From the NCBI GenBank assembly GCA_028284765.1, contig JANQRA010000012.1, positions 58,082 to 122,081 on the forward strand: a DNA stretch of 64,000 bases, read 5' to 3'. Below are positions 7,664 to 16,457 of the stretch, piece by piece. A model generated the notes under the pieces. The model was not told the origin of the DNA, ran no database searches, and was given only the letters and a program-made list of their open reading frames with translations. A program made the translations under genes and the position numbers. The first letter of the stretch is position 1, and every line of letters starts with the position of its first letter. The stretch comes from Acidimicrobiia bacterium (GTDB lineage Bacteria; Actinomycetota; Acidimicrobiia; Spongiisociales; ZC4RG35).

Positions 7664-9031
7664 TCAGTCGGCTGGTGTGAGTGCAGAACCCCGCCGGTCT
7701 GCTGCCGGTTCTACAGGAAGCAATCGTCCCCCTGATTTCTCCAAGCGATAGGTGACCAGCGCAAAACCCGTGAAGATCAGGGCTATCCAGAGGCCCCTCG
7801 AACCGCGGAGTACAAGCTCCACAGCCGCATCGAAGTTGAGATCGACTCCGAACACGGCGTCGAGGACCCAACCCATCGCCACCACAAACACGAGGATCGA
7901 CGCATACGTCATCAACGGCAGATAGACCCGAGTGCGTCGAAGGATGTGCAGGGCAGGGAATATCAGAGCGATAAGTGCGATCTGGCCGAGCTCTACCCCG
8001 ATGTTGAACCCGAGGAGGGCGAAGATCCGGTTGCCTCCATCAAGGCCTAGATCAGCGAGCAGTCCGGCGAACCCGAGTCCGTGGAACAACCCAAACACAA
8101 GTGCGAAAACCCACTCTCTGTTGGAAAACACGGGCCGGAGGTTGTGGAGTGCAGCCAAGGCGATCGAGCCGATCACTATCGGCTCCGCGACGTCCAGTGA
8201 GATCACGAAGGAACCCACTCCGCCCAACACGAGGGCGATGGCGTGTCCGAGGGTGAAGCTCGCGACGATCTTGACGACGCGAACGAGACTGGCGCTCAAG
8301 TTGTGCGTCGGGCGCCAACCAACGGCGGAGGCAAACACGAGGCCGGTGGGCAGGAGCAGCGCCAACATGAAGAGGATGTGATCGGAGCCGACCTCGATGT
8401 GGTCGATCCCGAGGCCTATTCCGGACGTGATGGCTTCACCCCAGGAGGTCTCATCGACGGAGACCACTTGACGTGGCTCCTCGGCCGTGAACACCAAGAA
8501 GTACTCGGCTTCGTTGTCGAGAGTGGCCGAACGCCAGTCGGAATCGACAACGAGGAAGTTCAGCTTGTCGGGCCTGGCTTCGATGACCGGATCGAACTCC
8601 ACGAAGAATTCACGAGGTGGGGTTTCGAATGAGTCAGTGACCACGAACGGAAGGACCACATAGCTACCCAGTCCAGGAAAGAGCACCTCGTAGTCGACGA
8701 ATTCGAGCTCCCAGGACAAATCACCCTGACCGAGTTCCGTGTGCCTCAGCGTGTAGCTGATGATCGACTCGTAGTTGGCCTCGACCGCCGCCCTCAAACC
8801 CGATTCGTCTTGGGGGATCTCGATGCCAAGCACGGCGCCGAGGTCAGCCACGGGGTACTGGACAGATCCCTCGACTCCATCGTCATCGATCTCGACGTAC
8901 AGATAGGTCTCTTCTCCGGCATGTGCTGCGGCTGGACCGGGGAAGGCAATCACGACGGCAGCAACCACGGTGAAGACCCCAATGAGGCCCTGCCAACGAT
9001 GACGTCTCGTGGCTACGTTGCTCCTCCGCAT
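7664..9031 (-). CDS. HupE/UreJ_2-family membrane protein with signal peptide
   Basis: 455 residues. A signal peptide (residues 1-36, ending PAAAHA) leads a soluble extracytoplasmic domain of about 170 residues, then a membrane part with the HupE/UreJ_2 signatures GIDHIEVGSDHILFMLALLLP, SFTLGHAIALVLGG and FGLFHGLGFAG. The conserved His and Asp residues suggest metal binding or transport. HupE homologues are linked to nickel or cobalt uptake, but no hydrogenase or urease gene lies nearby, so the substrate is open. No clear Shine-Dalgarno; the start was chosen because the signal peptide begins there. Confidence 0.8.
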   Translation of the reverse strand: MRRSNVATRRHRWQGLIGVFTVVAAVVIAFPGPAAAHAGEETYLYVEIDDDGVEGSVQYPVADLGAVLGIEIPQDESGLRAAVEANYESIISYTLRHTELGQGDLSWELEFVDYEVLFPGLGSYVVLPFVVTDSFETPPREFFVEFDPVIEARPDKLNFLVVDSDWRSATLDNEAEYFLVFTAEEPRQVVSVDETSWGEAITSGIGLGIDHIEVGSDHILFMLALLLPTGLVFASAVGWRPTHNLSASLVRVVKIVASFTLGHAIALVLGGVGSFVISLDVAEPIVIGSIALAALHNLRPVFSNREWVFALVFGLFHGLGFAGLLADLGLDGGNRIFALLGFNIGVELGQIALIALIFPALHILRRTRVYLPLMTYASILVFVVAMGWVLDAVFGVDLNFDAAVELVLRGSRGLWIALIFTGFALVTYRLEKSGGRLLPVEPAADRRGSALTPAD

Positions 9032-9116
9032 GCTTGATTTCCGGAACAGATTCTTAGGAATCGTAAGCCGCCGATCAGTGCTTTCACCTGATTGAGTTCC
9101 CGGCCCTAGAGCCTGG

Positions 9117-10538
9117 TCAGGCCAGCTGGTTGGTCGCCCGCTCCAAACGTTGCAACGTCCTCTCGCGTCCCAAGGCTGCGATCGACTCGAACAACGGTGG
9201 GCTCACCGACGATCCTGTGACGGCGATGCGGATCGGTTGGAAAGCCTTGCCCGCACCGATCCCGAGGAGTTCGGGAAGCGCACGTAATGCGCTTTCGATC
9301 GCAGGTATGTCCCAATCGCCGAGATCTCCGAGCGCCTCGTTCGCCGCGGCAAGTGTCTCTGCGACCCCGTCTTTGGTCATCACCTTGTTCCACGACGTGT
9401 CGTCATATGCCTCGAACTCTTCGAACAAGAAGACGACCTGATCACCTGCCTCAGGCAGGAGCCTGGTTCGCTCCTGCACAAGCGGAGCAATCGCCGAGAA
9501 TGTGTCGAATTCCCCTCGGGTGAGAGCACGACCCAGGCTGCTCTCGACCTGTGGACGCACCAGATCGGCGAACCTCTCGGGATCCATCGCTCGGACGTAC
9601 TCACCGTTCATCCAGTCCAGCTTGGCGACGTCGAAAGCGGCAGGGTTCTTCGACACGTCGGTCAGATCAAAGGCGGCAACTGCCTTGTCCCGGGTGAAGA
9701 TCGTCGTCTCGGAATCAAGCGACCAGCCGAGGTTCGCCAGGTAATTGAACATCGCATCGGGCAGATATCCGGCTTCGCGGAAGTCAGTGACCGCTGTGGC
9801 TCCGTGACGCTTGGACAGCTTCTTGCCGTCCGTGCCGAACAAGAGCGGCAGGTGTGCGTAGGTCGGCTCCTCAGCACCGAGGGCCTTCGTGAGCACGATG
9901 TGCTTCGGGGTCGAGGGCAGAAGGTCCTCACCCCTGGCGACATGGGTGATTTCGTAGTCGATGTCGTCGACTGTCGATGCGAGGTGATACGTGGGGGTTC
10001 CGTTGCTTCTGAGAATGATGAAGTCGTCCACGTCGGCCGCCGCAAACGACATGTCCCCGCGCACGACGTCACTGAACTCGACGGGACCGTCCTGGGGAAC
10101 CGAGAGCCGGATCACTCCTTCGCTGGCCTCAGTCGAAGGACGTCGGATGTAGTGGCCCGGGTGTTTGCCCTCTTTCTGAGCCTTGCGACGGAGCTCTTCG
10201 AGTTCTTCAGTGGGCCGATTGTCGAAGTACGCATGCCCTTCGTCGACGAGGCGATGGGCAATGGAGGCGTAGTAGTCAATCCGGTCCGACTGGCGGTAGG
10301 TCCCATGAGGGCCACCCACTTCGACCCCTTCATCCCAGTCCAGTCCAAGCCAACGAAACGACGCCAGGATCTCATCCTCGAACTCCTTGGTAGAGCGTTC
10401 GAGGTCGGTGTCGTCGATCCGGACGATGAAGGTCCCACCCGTGTGACGTGCATAAAGCCAGTTGTAGAGGGCAGCTCGACCCGTCCCAACGTGCAGGTAG
10501 CCAGTAGGCGAAGGTGCCATCCGAACCCGGACACTCAT
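9117..10538 (-). CDS. gltX: glutamyl-tRNA synthetase
   Basis: 473 residues, class I aminoacyl-tRNA synthetase that charges tRNA-Glu. The HIGH-equivalent is in [14 protein letters not shown] (residues 8-21) and the KMSKS-equivalent is KKLSKRHG near residue 240. The C-terminal anticodon-binding domain is complete. If the organism lacks GlnRS, as most actinobacteria do, this enzyme would also charge tRNA-Gln for GatCAB; that is not testable here. The start overlaps the stop of the upstream FAH-family gene by four bases (ATGA). Three tRNAs for Glu/Gln lie in the same window. Confidence 0.96.
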   Translation of the reverse strand: MSVRVRMAPSPTGYLHVGTGRAALYNWLYARHTGGTFIVRIDDTDLERSTKEFEDEILASFRWLGLDWDEGVEVGGPHGTYRQSDRIDYYASIAHRLVDEGHAYFDNRPTEELEELRRKAQKEGKHPGHYIRRPSTEASEGVIRLSVPQDGPVEFSDVVRGDMSFAAADVDDFIILRSNGTPTYHLASTVDDIDYEITHVARGEDLLPSTPKHIVLTKALGAEEPTYAHLPLLFGTDGKKLSKRHGATAVTDFREAGYLPDAMFNYLANLGWSLDSETTIFTRDKAVAAFDLTDVSKNPAAFDVAKLDWMNGEYVRAMDPERFADLVRPQVESSLGRALTRGEFDTFSAIAPLVQERTRLLPEAGDQVVFLFEEFEAYDDTSWNKVMTKDGVAETLAAANEALGDLGDWDIPAIESALRALPELLGIGAGKAFQPIRIAVTGSSVSPPLFESIAALGRERTLQRLERATNQLA

Positions 10539-11299
10539 GATGCGGCCACGACTCGATTGGTGAGCACACCGATACCGTCCACCTCGACCTCCATGAGGTC
10601 ACCCGGCTCAACCTTCCCCACACCCGACGGTGTGCCCATCAAGATCACGTCGCCAGGCAAAAGGGTCGTGAAGGCGGTTATGTACTCCAGGACCTCGGCG
10701 ACTCCGAAGACCATGTCGGCCGTGAAACCGGCCTGCCGCACTTCGCCATTCACCCTTCCGATGACCGCTAGCCGTTCCAGCGGGTCCAACTCGGTCTCGA
10801 TCGCAGGACCAAGAGGGCAGAAGGTGTCGAAACCCTTGGCCCTGGCCCACTGGCTGTCTTTGCGTTGAAGGTCACGGGCGGTGACATCGTTGGCTGCGGT
10901 GTAGCCAAAGATGTACTGAGAGGCGTCCTCCGCCTTCACATGCCTCGCCGGCTTGGAGATAACGACTGCCAGCTCCGCTTCGTGGTGGACTTCTTCGCTG
11001 ATTCTGGGATGTACGACGTTCGCATTCGACCCGATGACTGAAGTTGCCGGTTTCATGAAGACCAGAGGCTCCTCAGGAACCTCGCCCTGCATCTCGGCGG
11101 CGTGGTCTTCGTAGTTCTTTCCCACTGCCATGACTTTCGTCGGAATCACCGGTGACAAGAGCGAGACCTTCGGCCACGGAACGACGATCTCTGTCGGCTC
11201 CCATGCGACGAATGGAGAGCCTTGATACACGAGAACACCCTCGGCGTCAGCGACGCCGTAGACGATGTCGTCGTCGGACTTGATTCTGACGATCTTCAT
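10535..11299 (-). CDS. fumarylacetoacetate hydrolase-family protein
   Basis: 254 residues of the FAH fold, which includes fumarylpyruvate hydrolase, acylpyruvase and 5-carboxymethyl-2-hydroxymuconate isomerase/decarboxylase. Visible are [22 protein letters not shown], and the metal-ligand segment [10 protein letters not shown] (E-x-E), with a later Asp in [16 protein letters not shown] box lies 10 bases before the ATG, so it may have its own promoter although it sits in the ilvE-gltX gene string. Overlaps gltX by four bases. The specific substrate cannot be assigned. Confidence 0.88.
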   Translation of the reverse strand: MKIVRIKSDDDIVYGVADAEGVLVYQGSPFVAWEPTEIVVPWPKVSLLSPVIPTKVMAVGKNYEDHAAEMQGEVPEEPLVFMKPATSVIGSNANVVHPRISEEVHHEAELAVVISKPARHVKAEDASQYIFGYTAANDVTARDLQRKDSQWARAKGFDTFCPLGPAIETELDPLERLAVIGRVNGEVRQAGFTADMVFGVAEVLEYITAFTTLLPGDVILMGTPSGVGKVEPGDLMEVEVDGIGVLTNRVVAAS

Positions 11300-11329
11300 T
11301 GAGACCGGGACGCTACTGACTCGGAGACG

Positions 11330-11815
11330 CTAGGACTTCTCGCCGAGCCGCAGTGCGTATCTGACTTGCTCCGGCTTGTTGATGATCAACATCGGGTCGA
11401 CTTCAGAAACTGCGGTCTGGCCCGGGCGCTGGTCGTGTGCTGTGGCATCCAACCACCGCTCCCGACGGGCAAGGAGATCTTCCCCAGCGTTCTCGTCGAA
11501 GCCACACAGAACCAAGGCAACCTCGATGTCCTCAGGTACCGGCGCTCTCCCCAGCCCTGCGGCTCTGGCCATCACGAGCCCAGCCACGACCTCACGAAGG
11601 CGAGGATCGTCGATAGGCATCTCGGCCTCACGAATCAACCGCAGCCCCCAACCGGCATCGGGACCCGCCGATCCGAACGCCCCACCGCGGGGCACATCCT
11701 GGGGACCCGTTGGCACCCCGGGCTTGTTGGCGCGCCATTTCACGGCAACGCCTGGCTCGAGCGACTCCCTGGGTCTCTCTGCCTCGGTGATCTCGACGTT
11801 CGGCTGCTGGGCCAT
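11330..11815 (-). CDS. conserved hypothetical protein, 161 aa
   Basis: 161 residues, no recognised domain, no membrane segment or signal peptide. The first half is Pro/Gly-rich and likely disordered (residues 1-55). The second half is charged and helical (DDPRLREVVAGLVMARAAGLGR, then a DLLARRERWLD helix) and ends ALRLGEKS. Its ATG overlaps the ilvE stop as TGATG, so it is translationally coupled to ilvE. Position between ilvE and the FAH gene gives no clear role. I do not recognise it. Confidence 0.7.
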   Translation of the reverse strand: MAQQPNVEITEAERPRESLEPGVAVKWRANKPGVPTGPQDVPRGGAFGSAGPDAGWGLRLIREAEMPIDDPRLREVVAGLVMARAAGLGRAPVPEDIEVALVLCGFDENAGEDLLARRERWLDATAHDQRPGQTAVSEVDPMLIINKPEQVRYALRLGEKS

Positions 11816-12729
11816 CAGACGTAGGAGAGCCAGTGCTTGTAACCGTCGAGCTTCCCGTTGACGGCTGCGGAGAAGGACTCCTGGGCCTGACGTGTGATCG
11901 GGCCTGGCTCACCGGGACCGACGTCCCGGCCATCGATGGCTCGTATCGGAGTCACCTCTGCCGCAGTTCCGGTGAGGAAGATTTCCTCTGCCGTATAGAG
12001 GCTTCCCCTTGCAAGGTCGCCTTCGACGACTTCGACGCCATCGGCCCGAAGCAGTTCGATCACTGTGTTCCTGGTGATGCCTTCGAGAATTCCCGCAGAC
12101 ACGGCTGGCGTATGAACGACTCCCTGATTGACGAGGAAGATGTTCATGCCACTTCCCTCCGAGATCGACCCCGATTCGTTGAGGAGAATCGCCTCATCGA
12201 ACCCGGCGCGTTTGGCCTCGAGTTTGGCAAGCATCGAATTGAGGTACCCACCAGAGCCCTTCGCGGTGGGTATCAGCGAGGTGTGAGAGATGCGGCGCCA
12301 GCTGGAGACCATGGCACTGATCCCGTTGCTCACACCGTCTTCGCCCAGGTAAGAGCCGAAGTAGAAGGCAGCCATCATGTTCTGCACTTCGTTGTTGGAT
12401 GGATCGAGCCCGATTGCGCCCATTCCGTAGAAAACGAGGGGTCGGATGTACGCGCTGTCCAGTTCCGTGACACGCAGGAGCTCGAGGGCGGCTTCGCTCC
12501 ATTCCTTTGCGGTGTATCTCATCGGAATTCCGTAAGCACGAGCTGAGGCGTCCAACCGGTCCATGTGCTCCTGAAGGCGAAATACCGCTGTGCCGTCTGG
12601 CGTGTCGTAGGCGCGAATACCTTCGAATACCGCAGTGCCGTACTGAAGTGCGTGTGTCAGAAAGTGGACGGTCGCCTGATCCCACGGGACCATCTCGCCG
12701 TCGCTCCATATATGTGATGCGGCGTCCAT
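11815..12729 (-). CDS. ilvE: branched-chain amino-acid aminotransferase
   Basis: 304 residues, fold-type IV PLP enzyme that transaminates Leu, Ile and Val. It starts ASHIWSDGEMV, has HALQYGTAVFEGIRAY near residue 30, the PLP lysine in PTAKGSGGYLNSML, the ISEGSGMNIFLV motif and LTGTAAEVTPIR near the C-terminus. A TAGCCT box ends 6 bases before the ATG, implying a leaderless transcript that runs through the next three genes to gltX. The stop overlaps the next gene by one base. Confidence 0.95.
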   Translation of the reverse strand: MDAASHIWSDGEMVPWDQATVHFLTHALQYGTAVFEGIRAYDTPDGTAVFRLQEHMDRLDASARAYGIPMRYTAKEWSEAALELLRVTELDSAYIRPLVFYGMGAIGLDPSNNEVQNMMAAFYFGSYLGEDGVSNGISAMVSSWRRISHTSLIPTAKGSGGYLNSMLAKLEAKRAGFDEAILLNESGSISEGSGMNIFLVNQGVVHTPAVSAGILEGITRNTVIELLRADGVEVVEGDLARGSLYTAEEIFLTGTAAEVTPIRAIDGRDVGPGEPGPITRQAQESFSAAVNGKLDGYKHWLSYV

Positions 12730-12785
12730 GACCTAAGGCTAATCCAACCGGGGAATGGCGAAACTGGCCCCTAACCTTGAGCCGC

Positions 12786-13241
12786 GTGTATCGGGTTGTC
12801 GCGTCTTGGTTCGGCACCGGTCTCATCCTGGGGAGGCTTCGTGGTTCAGACTTGGGATCGGGAACCGTGGGTGCCTTGTTTGCCTTTCCGATTGCCTTTG
12901 CGATCGGCGCCTGGTGGGGATGGGCAGCACAACTGGCAGCTGCACTCGTGGTGATCGGATTGAGTGTTTGGTCGGTACGCCCTCTTGTCGACTCTGCAGG
13001 CGATGCCGGTTGGATCGTGGTCGACGAAGCTGCCGGCACGTTCGTAGCGGTCATCGGGCTGTCTCTCTGGCCTGCCGTCATCGCCTGGGTCCTGTTCCGA
13101 CTTGCTGACATCAAGAAGGAGTTGGCTCCTGGAGTCTCCCGCGCCGAAGCGCTTCCTGGTGCCTTGGGCGTTGCGGCCGATGACGTGGTCGCGGGTCTGT
13201 ACGCGCTAGCAATTGGCTGGGTGGCCCAGCTATTGCTCTAG
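12786..13241 (+). CDS. phosphatidylglycerophosphatase A-like protein
   Basis: 151 residues from GTG 12786 (a TTG at 12777 adds three). PgpA removes phosphate from phosphatidylglycerol phosphate in phospholipid synthesis. Family features: ASWFGTGL near the N-terminus, WIVVDEAAGTFVA in the middle, FRLADIKKE and the C-terminal DDVVAGLYA with its Asp pair. Three to four membrane helices. TAACCT (12772-12777) ends 8 bases before GTG 12786 and overlaps the TTG, so GTG is the better start for a leaderless message. The next gene begins 10 bases downstream. Confidence 0.85.
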   Translation: MYRVVASWFGTGLILGRLRGSDLGSGTVGALFAFPIAFAIGAWWGWAAQLAAALVVIGLSVWSVRPLVDSAGDAGWIVVDEAAGTFVAVIGLSLWPAVIAWVLFRLADIKKELAPGVSRAEALPGALGVAADDVVAGLYALAIGWVAQLLL

Positions 13242-13251
13242 GTTTGGGACC

Positions 13252-13692
13252 ATGGATTGGCAGATATCAAACCTGGTAGTCGGTGTCGACGGCTCTGATG
13301 GCAGCCATCGTGCAGCTGAGATAGGCGCATCGATTGCCCGGCATTGGAAGGCGAAACTCATTCTGACGACTGTCGTTCGACCCCCAGAAGGTTGGTGGGG
13401 AATCGGTGGCGCACCTCCGACGCCCGAGGCGTTGTCCGCCGCGATCGTCGAAGGCCAGCAGAAGGTTCTTGGCGACTTAGTGGATGGTCTCGACCTGGAG
13501 GGAATCGAGTACGAGACGGTTCAGGAGCTGGGCGACCCAACGACACGGCTGTTGGCCGTAGTCGAAGACCGGGAGGCCGACCTGTTGGTGATAGGGAAGC
13601 GAGGAGCCAGCATCGCCGAGCGGGTTCTGCTCGGATCCACGGCCGACCGACTCAGCCAGCTGACCGATTGCCCGCTCCTCGTGGTCCCTTAG
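13252..13692 (+). CDS. universal stress protein (UspA family), ATP-binding type
   Basis: 146 residues, a single Usp domain. The ATP-binding signature G-x2-G-x9-G-S is intact in GKRGASIAERVLLGST near residue 120, and VVGVDGSDGSHRA forms the N-terminal strand and loop. Cytoplasmic; the family acts in stress and dormancy responses, often in actinobacteria. Start chosen at the ATG because the VVGVDGS strand follows directly; a TAGGTT box (13239-13244) sits 7 bases upstream and overlaps the pgpA stop. Its 3' end overlaps the convergent DUF427 gene by four bases. Confidence 0.93.
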   Translation: MDWQISNLVVGVDGSDGSHRAAEIGASIARHWKAKLILTTVVRPPEGWWGIGGAPPTPEALSAAIVEGQQKVLGDLVDGLDLEGIEYETVQELGDPTTRLLAVVEDREADLLVIGKRGASIAERVLLGSTADRLSQLTDCPLLVVP

Positions 13693-13973
13693 GCCTCGAC
13701 TTTCACGCCTCGCCAAAAGGCGACGTGGTCTTTGATCTCGGCGGCAGCGTCTGGCGGGGTCGGGTAGAACCAAGCAGCGTCAGAGTTCACATCACCGTCG
13801 ACGACGACGTCGTAGTAACTGGCGGTGCCCTTCCATGGGCATCGGGTGTTGGTGTTCGAACCGCTGAAGAACTCCTTGTTGATCGACTCAGGGGGGAAGT
13901 AGTGATTTCCCTCGACGATCACGGTCTCTTCGCTTTCGGCCAAGACGGCGCCATTCCAGGTTGCTTTTGCCAT
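13689..13973 (-). CDS. DUF427 domain protein
   Basis: 94 residues, a complete DUF427 domain (small beta-rich protein). Recognisable elements are ATWNGAVLAESEETVIVEG at the N-terminus, YFPPESI, and the CPWKGTASYYDV core. The biochemical function of the family is unknown. Longer in-frame starts lie upstream, but that sequence is antisense to cofC and lacks family similarity. No obvious ribosome-binding site. It is divergent from cofC and convergent with the stress-protein gene. Confidence 0.88.
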   Translation of the reverse strand: MAKATWNGAVLAESEETVIVEGNHYFPPESINKEFFSGSNTNTRCPWKGTASYYDVVVDGDVNSDAAWFYPTPPDAAAEIKDHVAFWRGVKVEA

Positions 13974-14021
13974 GCCTGCCGAAACCGGACCACTGCCCGG
14001 TGTATTCCCTAGCCTTCGACT

Positions 14022-14612
14022 GTGTCCGTAGTTGGCATCATCCCGGTTCGATCCTTCTCTGCGGGCAAGCTGCGACTCGCCGAGCATCTCGACGGCCAAC
14101 GACGCGAGACGCTCGCGCTGCGTCTCGCCACACACGTGACCACGACCGTGGAGACTGCCGGTCTCATCCCTCTGATCGTCACGGCAGATCCTGAAGTCGC
14201 CGAGTGGGCAATTCGGTCCGGATTCGGAACAGCTGAAGATCCGGGTCTGGGGCTCAACCAGGCCGCCAAGGCTGGGATGGAGTGGGCTTCGACGAATTCG
14301 AGCCCCTGGGTGGTCATCCACTCCGATCTCCCACTTCTGGCTGCAGACGACCTTCTGGAGCTTCGAACCATCCTGATCGAAGGCGGTCGCCCGCTGGCAC
14401 CTTCTCTTGACGGGGGCACCTCGGCCCTCGGAGGCGTTCGGCCGCTCGACACGGCTTACGGCACGGCAAGCTTCCATCGCCATCTGGCGCTCATGGAATC
14501 GCCCTCCGTGGTGGTGACAACGGGCTTGCTGCACGACATCGATTCCGCCCCCGCACTGGCATCAGCGGCCCGACACCCTCGAGGCCGCTGGCTCAGCGGG
14601 TTCACGCCGTGA
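14022..14612 (+). CDS. cofC: CofC/FbiD-type guanylyltransferase (coenzyme F420 synthesis)
   Basis: 196 residues. CofC/FbiD joins GTP to phospholactate, PEP or phosphoglycerate to make the activated side-chain precursor of F420. Family motifs: PVRSFSAGKLRLAE (residues 8-21), the nucleotide/Mg site HSDLPLLAADDL, LAPSLDGGTSALG and the Tyr-Gly-x-x-Ser-x-x-x-His segment. GTG start with TAGCCT ending 6 bases upstream, so leaderless. Its stop overlaps the GTG of the glycerate kinase gene (GTGA). No other F420 gene (fbiA, fbiB, fbiC) is in the window. Confidence 0.85.
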   Translation: MSVVGIIPVRSFSAGKLRLAEHLDGQRRETLALRLATHVTTTVETAGLIPLIVTADPEVAEWAIRSGFGTAEDPGLGLNQAAKAGMEWASTNSSPWVVIHSDLPLLAADDLLELRTILIEGGRPLAPSLDGGTSALGGVRPLDTAYGTASFHRHLALMESPSVVVTTGLLHDIDSAPALASAARHPRGRWLSGFTP

Positions 14613-15736
14613 ACCGCCGAGAGGTTGTGATCTCGTGGATCACCGCCGCCCTTCACGAGGTGGAACCGGGACGGCTGATCGAGAGCTGGATGCAAACCGA
14701 CACAATTCATCGGCCGCTGGCCATTGGGAAGGCGGCACCGGCGATGATCGGTGCACTCCCCTCCGAGACCGGCCTGTGCATCACCAACAAACTCGCAGAG
14801 GTGCCTGAGGGGACAAATCTCGTCATCGCGGATCACCCGATACCCGGGCGTCGCAGCTTCGAGGCGGGAAGAGCCGCAGTCGACTTCGCTAAGGCCGCTT
14901 CGATTGCTCTTCTGAGTGGTGGCGGTTCGGCGCTGTGCGAACTGCCCATTCCGGGACTCGAAGGTGCCCTGATCTCGAAGATCGGGCACACGCTGCTTCA
15001 CAGCGGACTCCATATTGAAGAAGTCAACATGGTTCGCGCCCACCTGTCGCAGGTGAAGGGCGGTGGGCTCGGCCCTATCCCGACTTTGGCGATCAGCGAC
15101 GTCGCCGGCCAGCCGGCGGCGGTCGTGGCATCCGGCCCGACTAGCTGGGTGGAGCGAGATCCGGGTGCGGCACTTCAGATGCTGCGCTCCGTGGGCATCG
15201 ATCTCACCGCGAATCAAGAACGAGCAATCTGGGCATGGAGCCCGCCTGAGCCCTTTGAGTCGGATGTCGTCACGATCGCAGACGGCAAGACAGCCGCTCT
15301 TGGGTTGTGCCGAGCCGCTGAAGGCAACGGCATCGATGCGAAGCTGAGTGATCAGTGGATCACGGGCGAGATCCACGAAGAACTCGACGCCTTCCTGGCG
15401 CGCACCGACGGGGAGTTACTCGTTGCCGCAGGTGAGCCAACACTGTCTCCCAAGGCAGGCGGGGCGGGTGGCCGGAACACCCACGCTGCCCTAGAAGCCG
15501 CCCGCCGGATAGCCGGGACGGACACCGTTTTTGCAGCGGTGGCCACAGACGGGAGAGACGGCAACACATCCTTTGCCGGAGCGATCGTCGATGGAACAAC
15601 GATATCTCGTGGCGGTGATCCGACCCTCGCACTCGAGAACTTCAACTCAGCTCGATACCTCGAGGCAACCGGAGACGTCCTGATGCTCGGCGATACCGGA
15701 ACCAACGTTTCCGACATCTGGATGACATGGCGATAA
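14609..15736 (+). CDS. MOFRL-family glycerate kinase
   Basis: 375 residues, two-domain glycerate 2-kinase of the TtuD/GckA (MOFRL) type, which phosphorylates D-glycerate with ATP to 2-phosphoglycerate. Visible motifs include LAIGKAAPAM, DHPIPGRRS, the phosphate loop LLSGGGSALCE, VRAHLSQVKGGGL and the C-terminal MOFRL block GGRNTHAAL with VATDGRDGNT. Slightly short for the family (400-450). Its GTG overlaps the cofC stop by four bases. The coupling puts a phosphoglycerate-producing kinase beside a guanylyltransferase that uses a three-carbon phosphoacid. Confidence 0.9.
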   Translation: MNRREVVISWITAALHEVEPGRLIESWMQTDTIHRPLAIGKAAPAMIGALPSETGLCITNKLAEVPEGTNLVIADHPIPGRRSFEAGRAAVDFAKAASIALLSGGGSALCELPIPGLEGALISKIGHTLLHSGLHIEEVNMVRAHLSQVKGGGLGPIPTLAISDVAGQPAAVVASGPTSWVERDPGAALQMLRSVGIDLTANQERAIWAWSPPEPFESDVVTIADGKTAALGLCRAAEGNGIDAKLSDQWITGEIHEELDAFLARTDGELLVAAGEPTLSPKAGGAGGRNTHAALEAARRIAGTDTVFAAVATDGRDGNTSFAGAIVDGTTISRGGDPTLALENFNSARYLEATGDVLMLGDTGTNVSDIWMTWR

Positions 15737-15740
15737 GGCC

Positions 15741-15746
15741 TATATT
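15741..15746 (+). promoter_or_regulatory. -10 box TATATT of SDR gene
   Basis: TATATT ends 6 bases before the GTG at 15753. It is one of the closest -10 consensus matches in the window and predicts transcription beginning at the GTG itself. It begins 5 bases after the glycerate kinase stop. Confidence 0.55.
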
Positions 15747-15752
15747 GAAGAC

Positions 15753-16457
15753 GTGACCAAGACAGTTGTTATCACCGGTGGGACCGGAGGTCTCGGAACG
15801 GCCCTGGTCCGTCGGCTCCAAGCGCTGGACTACCGGATCGCAGTGACGTATCTCCTTCCGGAGGAAGCCCAGGCTTTTGAGAAAGAGTTCGATGTCGACG
15901 ACGAGACCGTCATGCTGACCCGCGTCGACTGTACGAACGCGGAAGCTGTGAATTCCCACATCAAGGATGTCGCCGAGCGATGGGGTGAGATACACGGACT
16001 GTGTGCCCTCGTCGGCGGTTGGGCTGGTGGAAGGGACGTTGAGGAAACCGACGACGTCCGATTCGAGCGCATGCTTGACCTCAATCTGAGATCCGCCTTC
16101 TATGCGGTGCGCGCAACCATCCCTCATCTCAAAGAGGCAGGTTGGGGCCGCATAGTCCTCGTCGGCTCTCGCGGAGCCGTGAACAACTTCGAGGCACAGG
16201 CTGCTTTCAACATCTCAAAGGCCGGTGTGGCCTCTCTGGGCCAATCGGTGGCAACTGAGCTCGACGGCACGGGTGTGACGGCCAATGTTTTGATGCCGTC
16301 GGTCATCGACACACCAGCCACCAGGCGGTCTTTGCCGTTTGCCGACTACGTCGACTGGCCGACGCCAGATGAGATCGCAGCGGTCGCCGAGTTCCTGCTC
16401 AGCGAGGACTCAGGGGTCATGAGCGGAGCTCTCGTACCGGTCTACGGTCGGGCGTAA
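15753..16457 (+). CDS. short-chain dehydrogenase-like protein, catalytic Tyr replaced by Phe
   Basis: 234 residues, classical SDR fold. The cofactor loop TGGTGGLG is at residues 9-16. The catalytic tetrad is incomplete: Ser (in VGSRG) and Lys156 are present, but the Tyr that should lie four residues before Lys is Phe152 (AAFNISK). Loss of the Tyr hydroxyl normally abolishes oxidoreductase activity, so this may bind NAD(P) without catalysis or use another donor. The NNAG motif is also altered (VGGWAGG). GTG start with a TATATT box 6 bases upstream. The 3' end overlaps the convergent DUF2332 gene by 16 bases. Confidence 0.88.
   Translation: MTKTVVITGGTGGLGTALVRRLQALDYRIAVTYLLPEEAQAFEKEFDVDDETVMLTRVDCTNAEAVNSHIKDVAERWGEIHGLCALVGGWAGGRDVEETDDVRFERMLDLNLRSAFYAVRATIPHLKEAGWGRIVLVGSRGAVNNFEAQAAFNISKAGVASLGQSVATELDGTGVTANVLMPSVIDTPATRRSLPFADYVDWPTPDEIAAVAEFLLSEDSGVMSGALVPVYGRA

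Noticed and set aside
9804..10868. 354-codon plus-strand ORF
   Set aside because: Antisense to gltX and the FAH-family gene; composition is that of a shadow frame.
14456..15376. 306-codon minus-strand ORF
   Set aside because: Antisense to the glycerate kinase, which shows clear motifs in its own frame.
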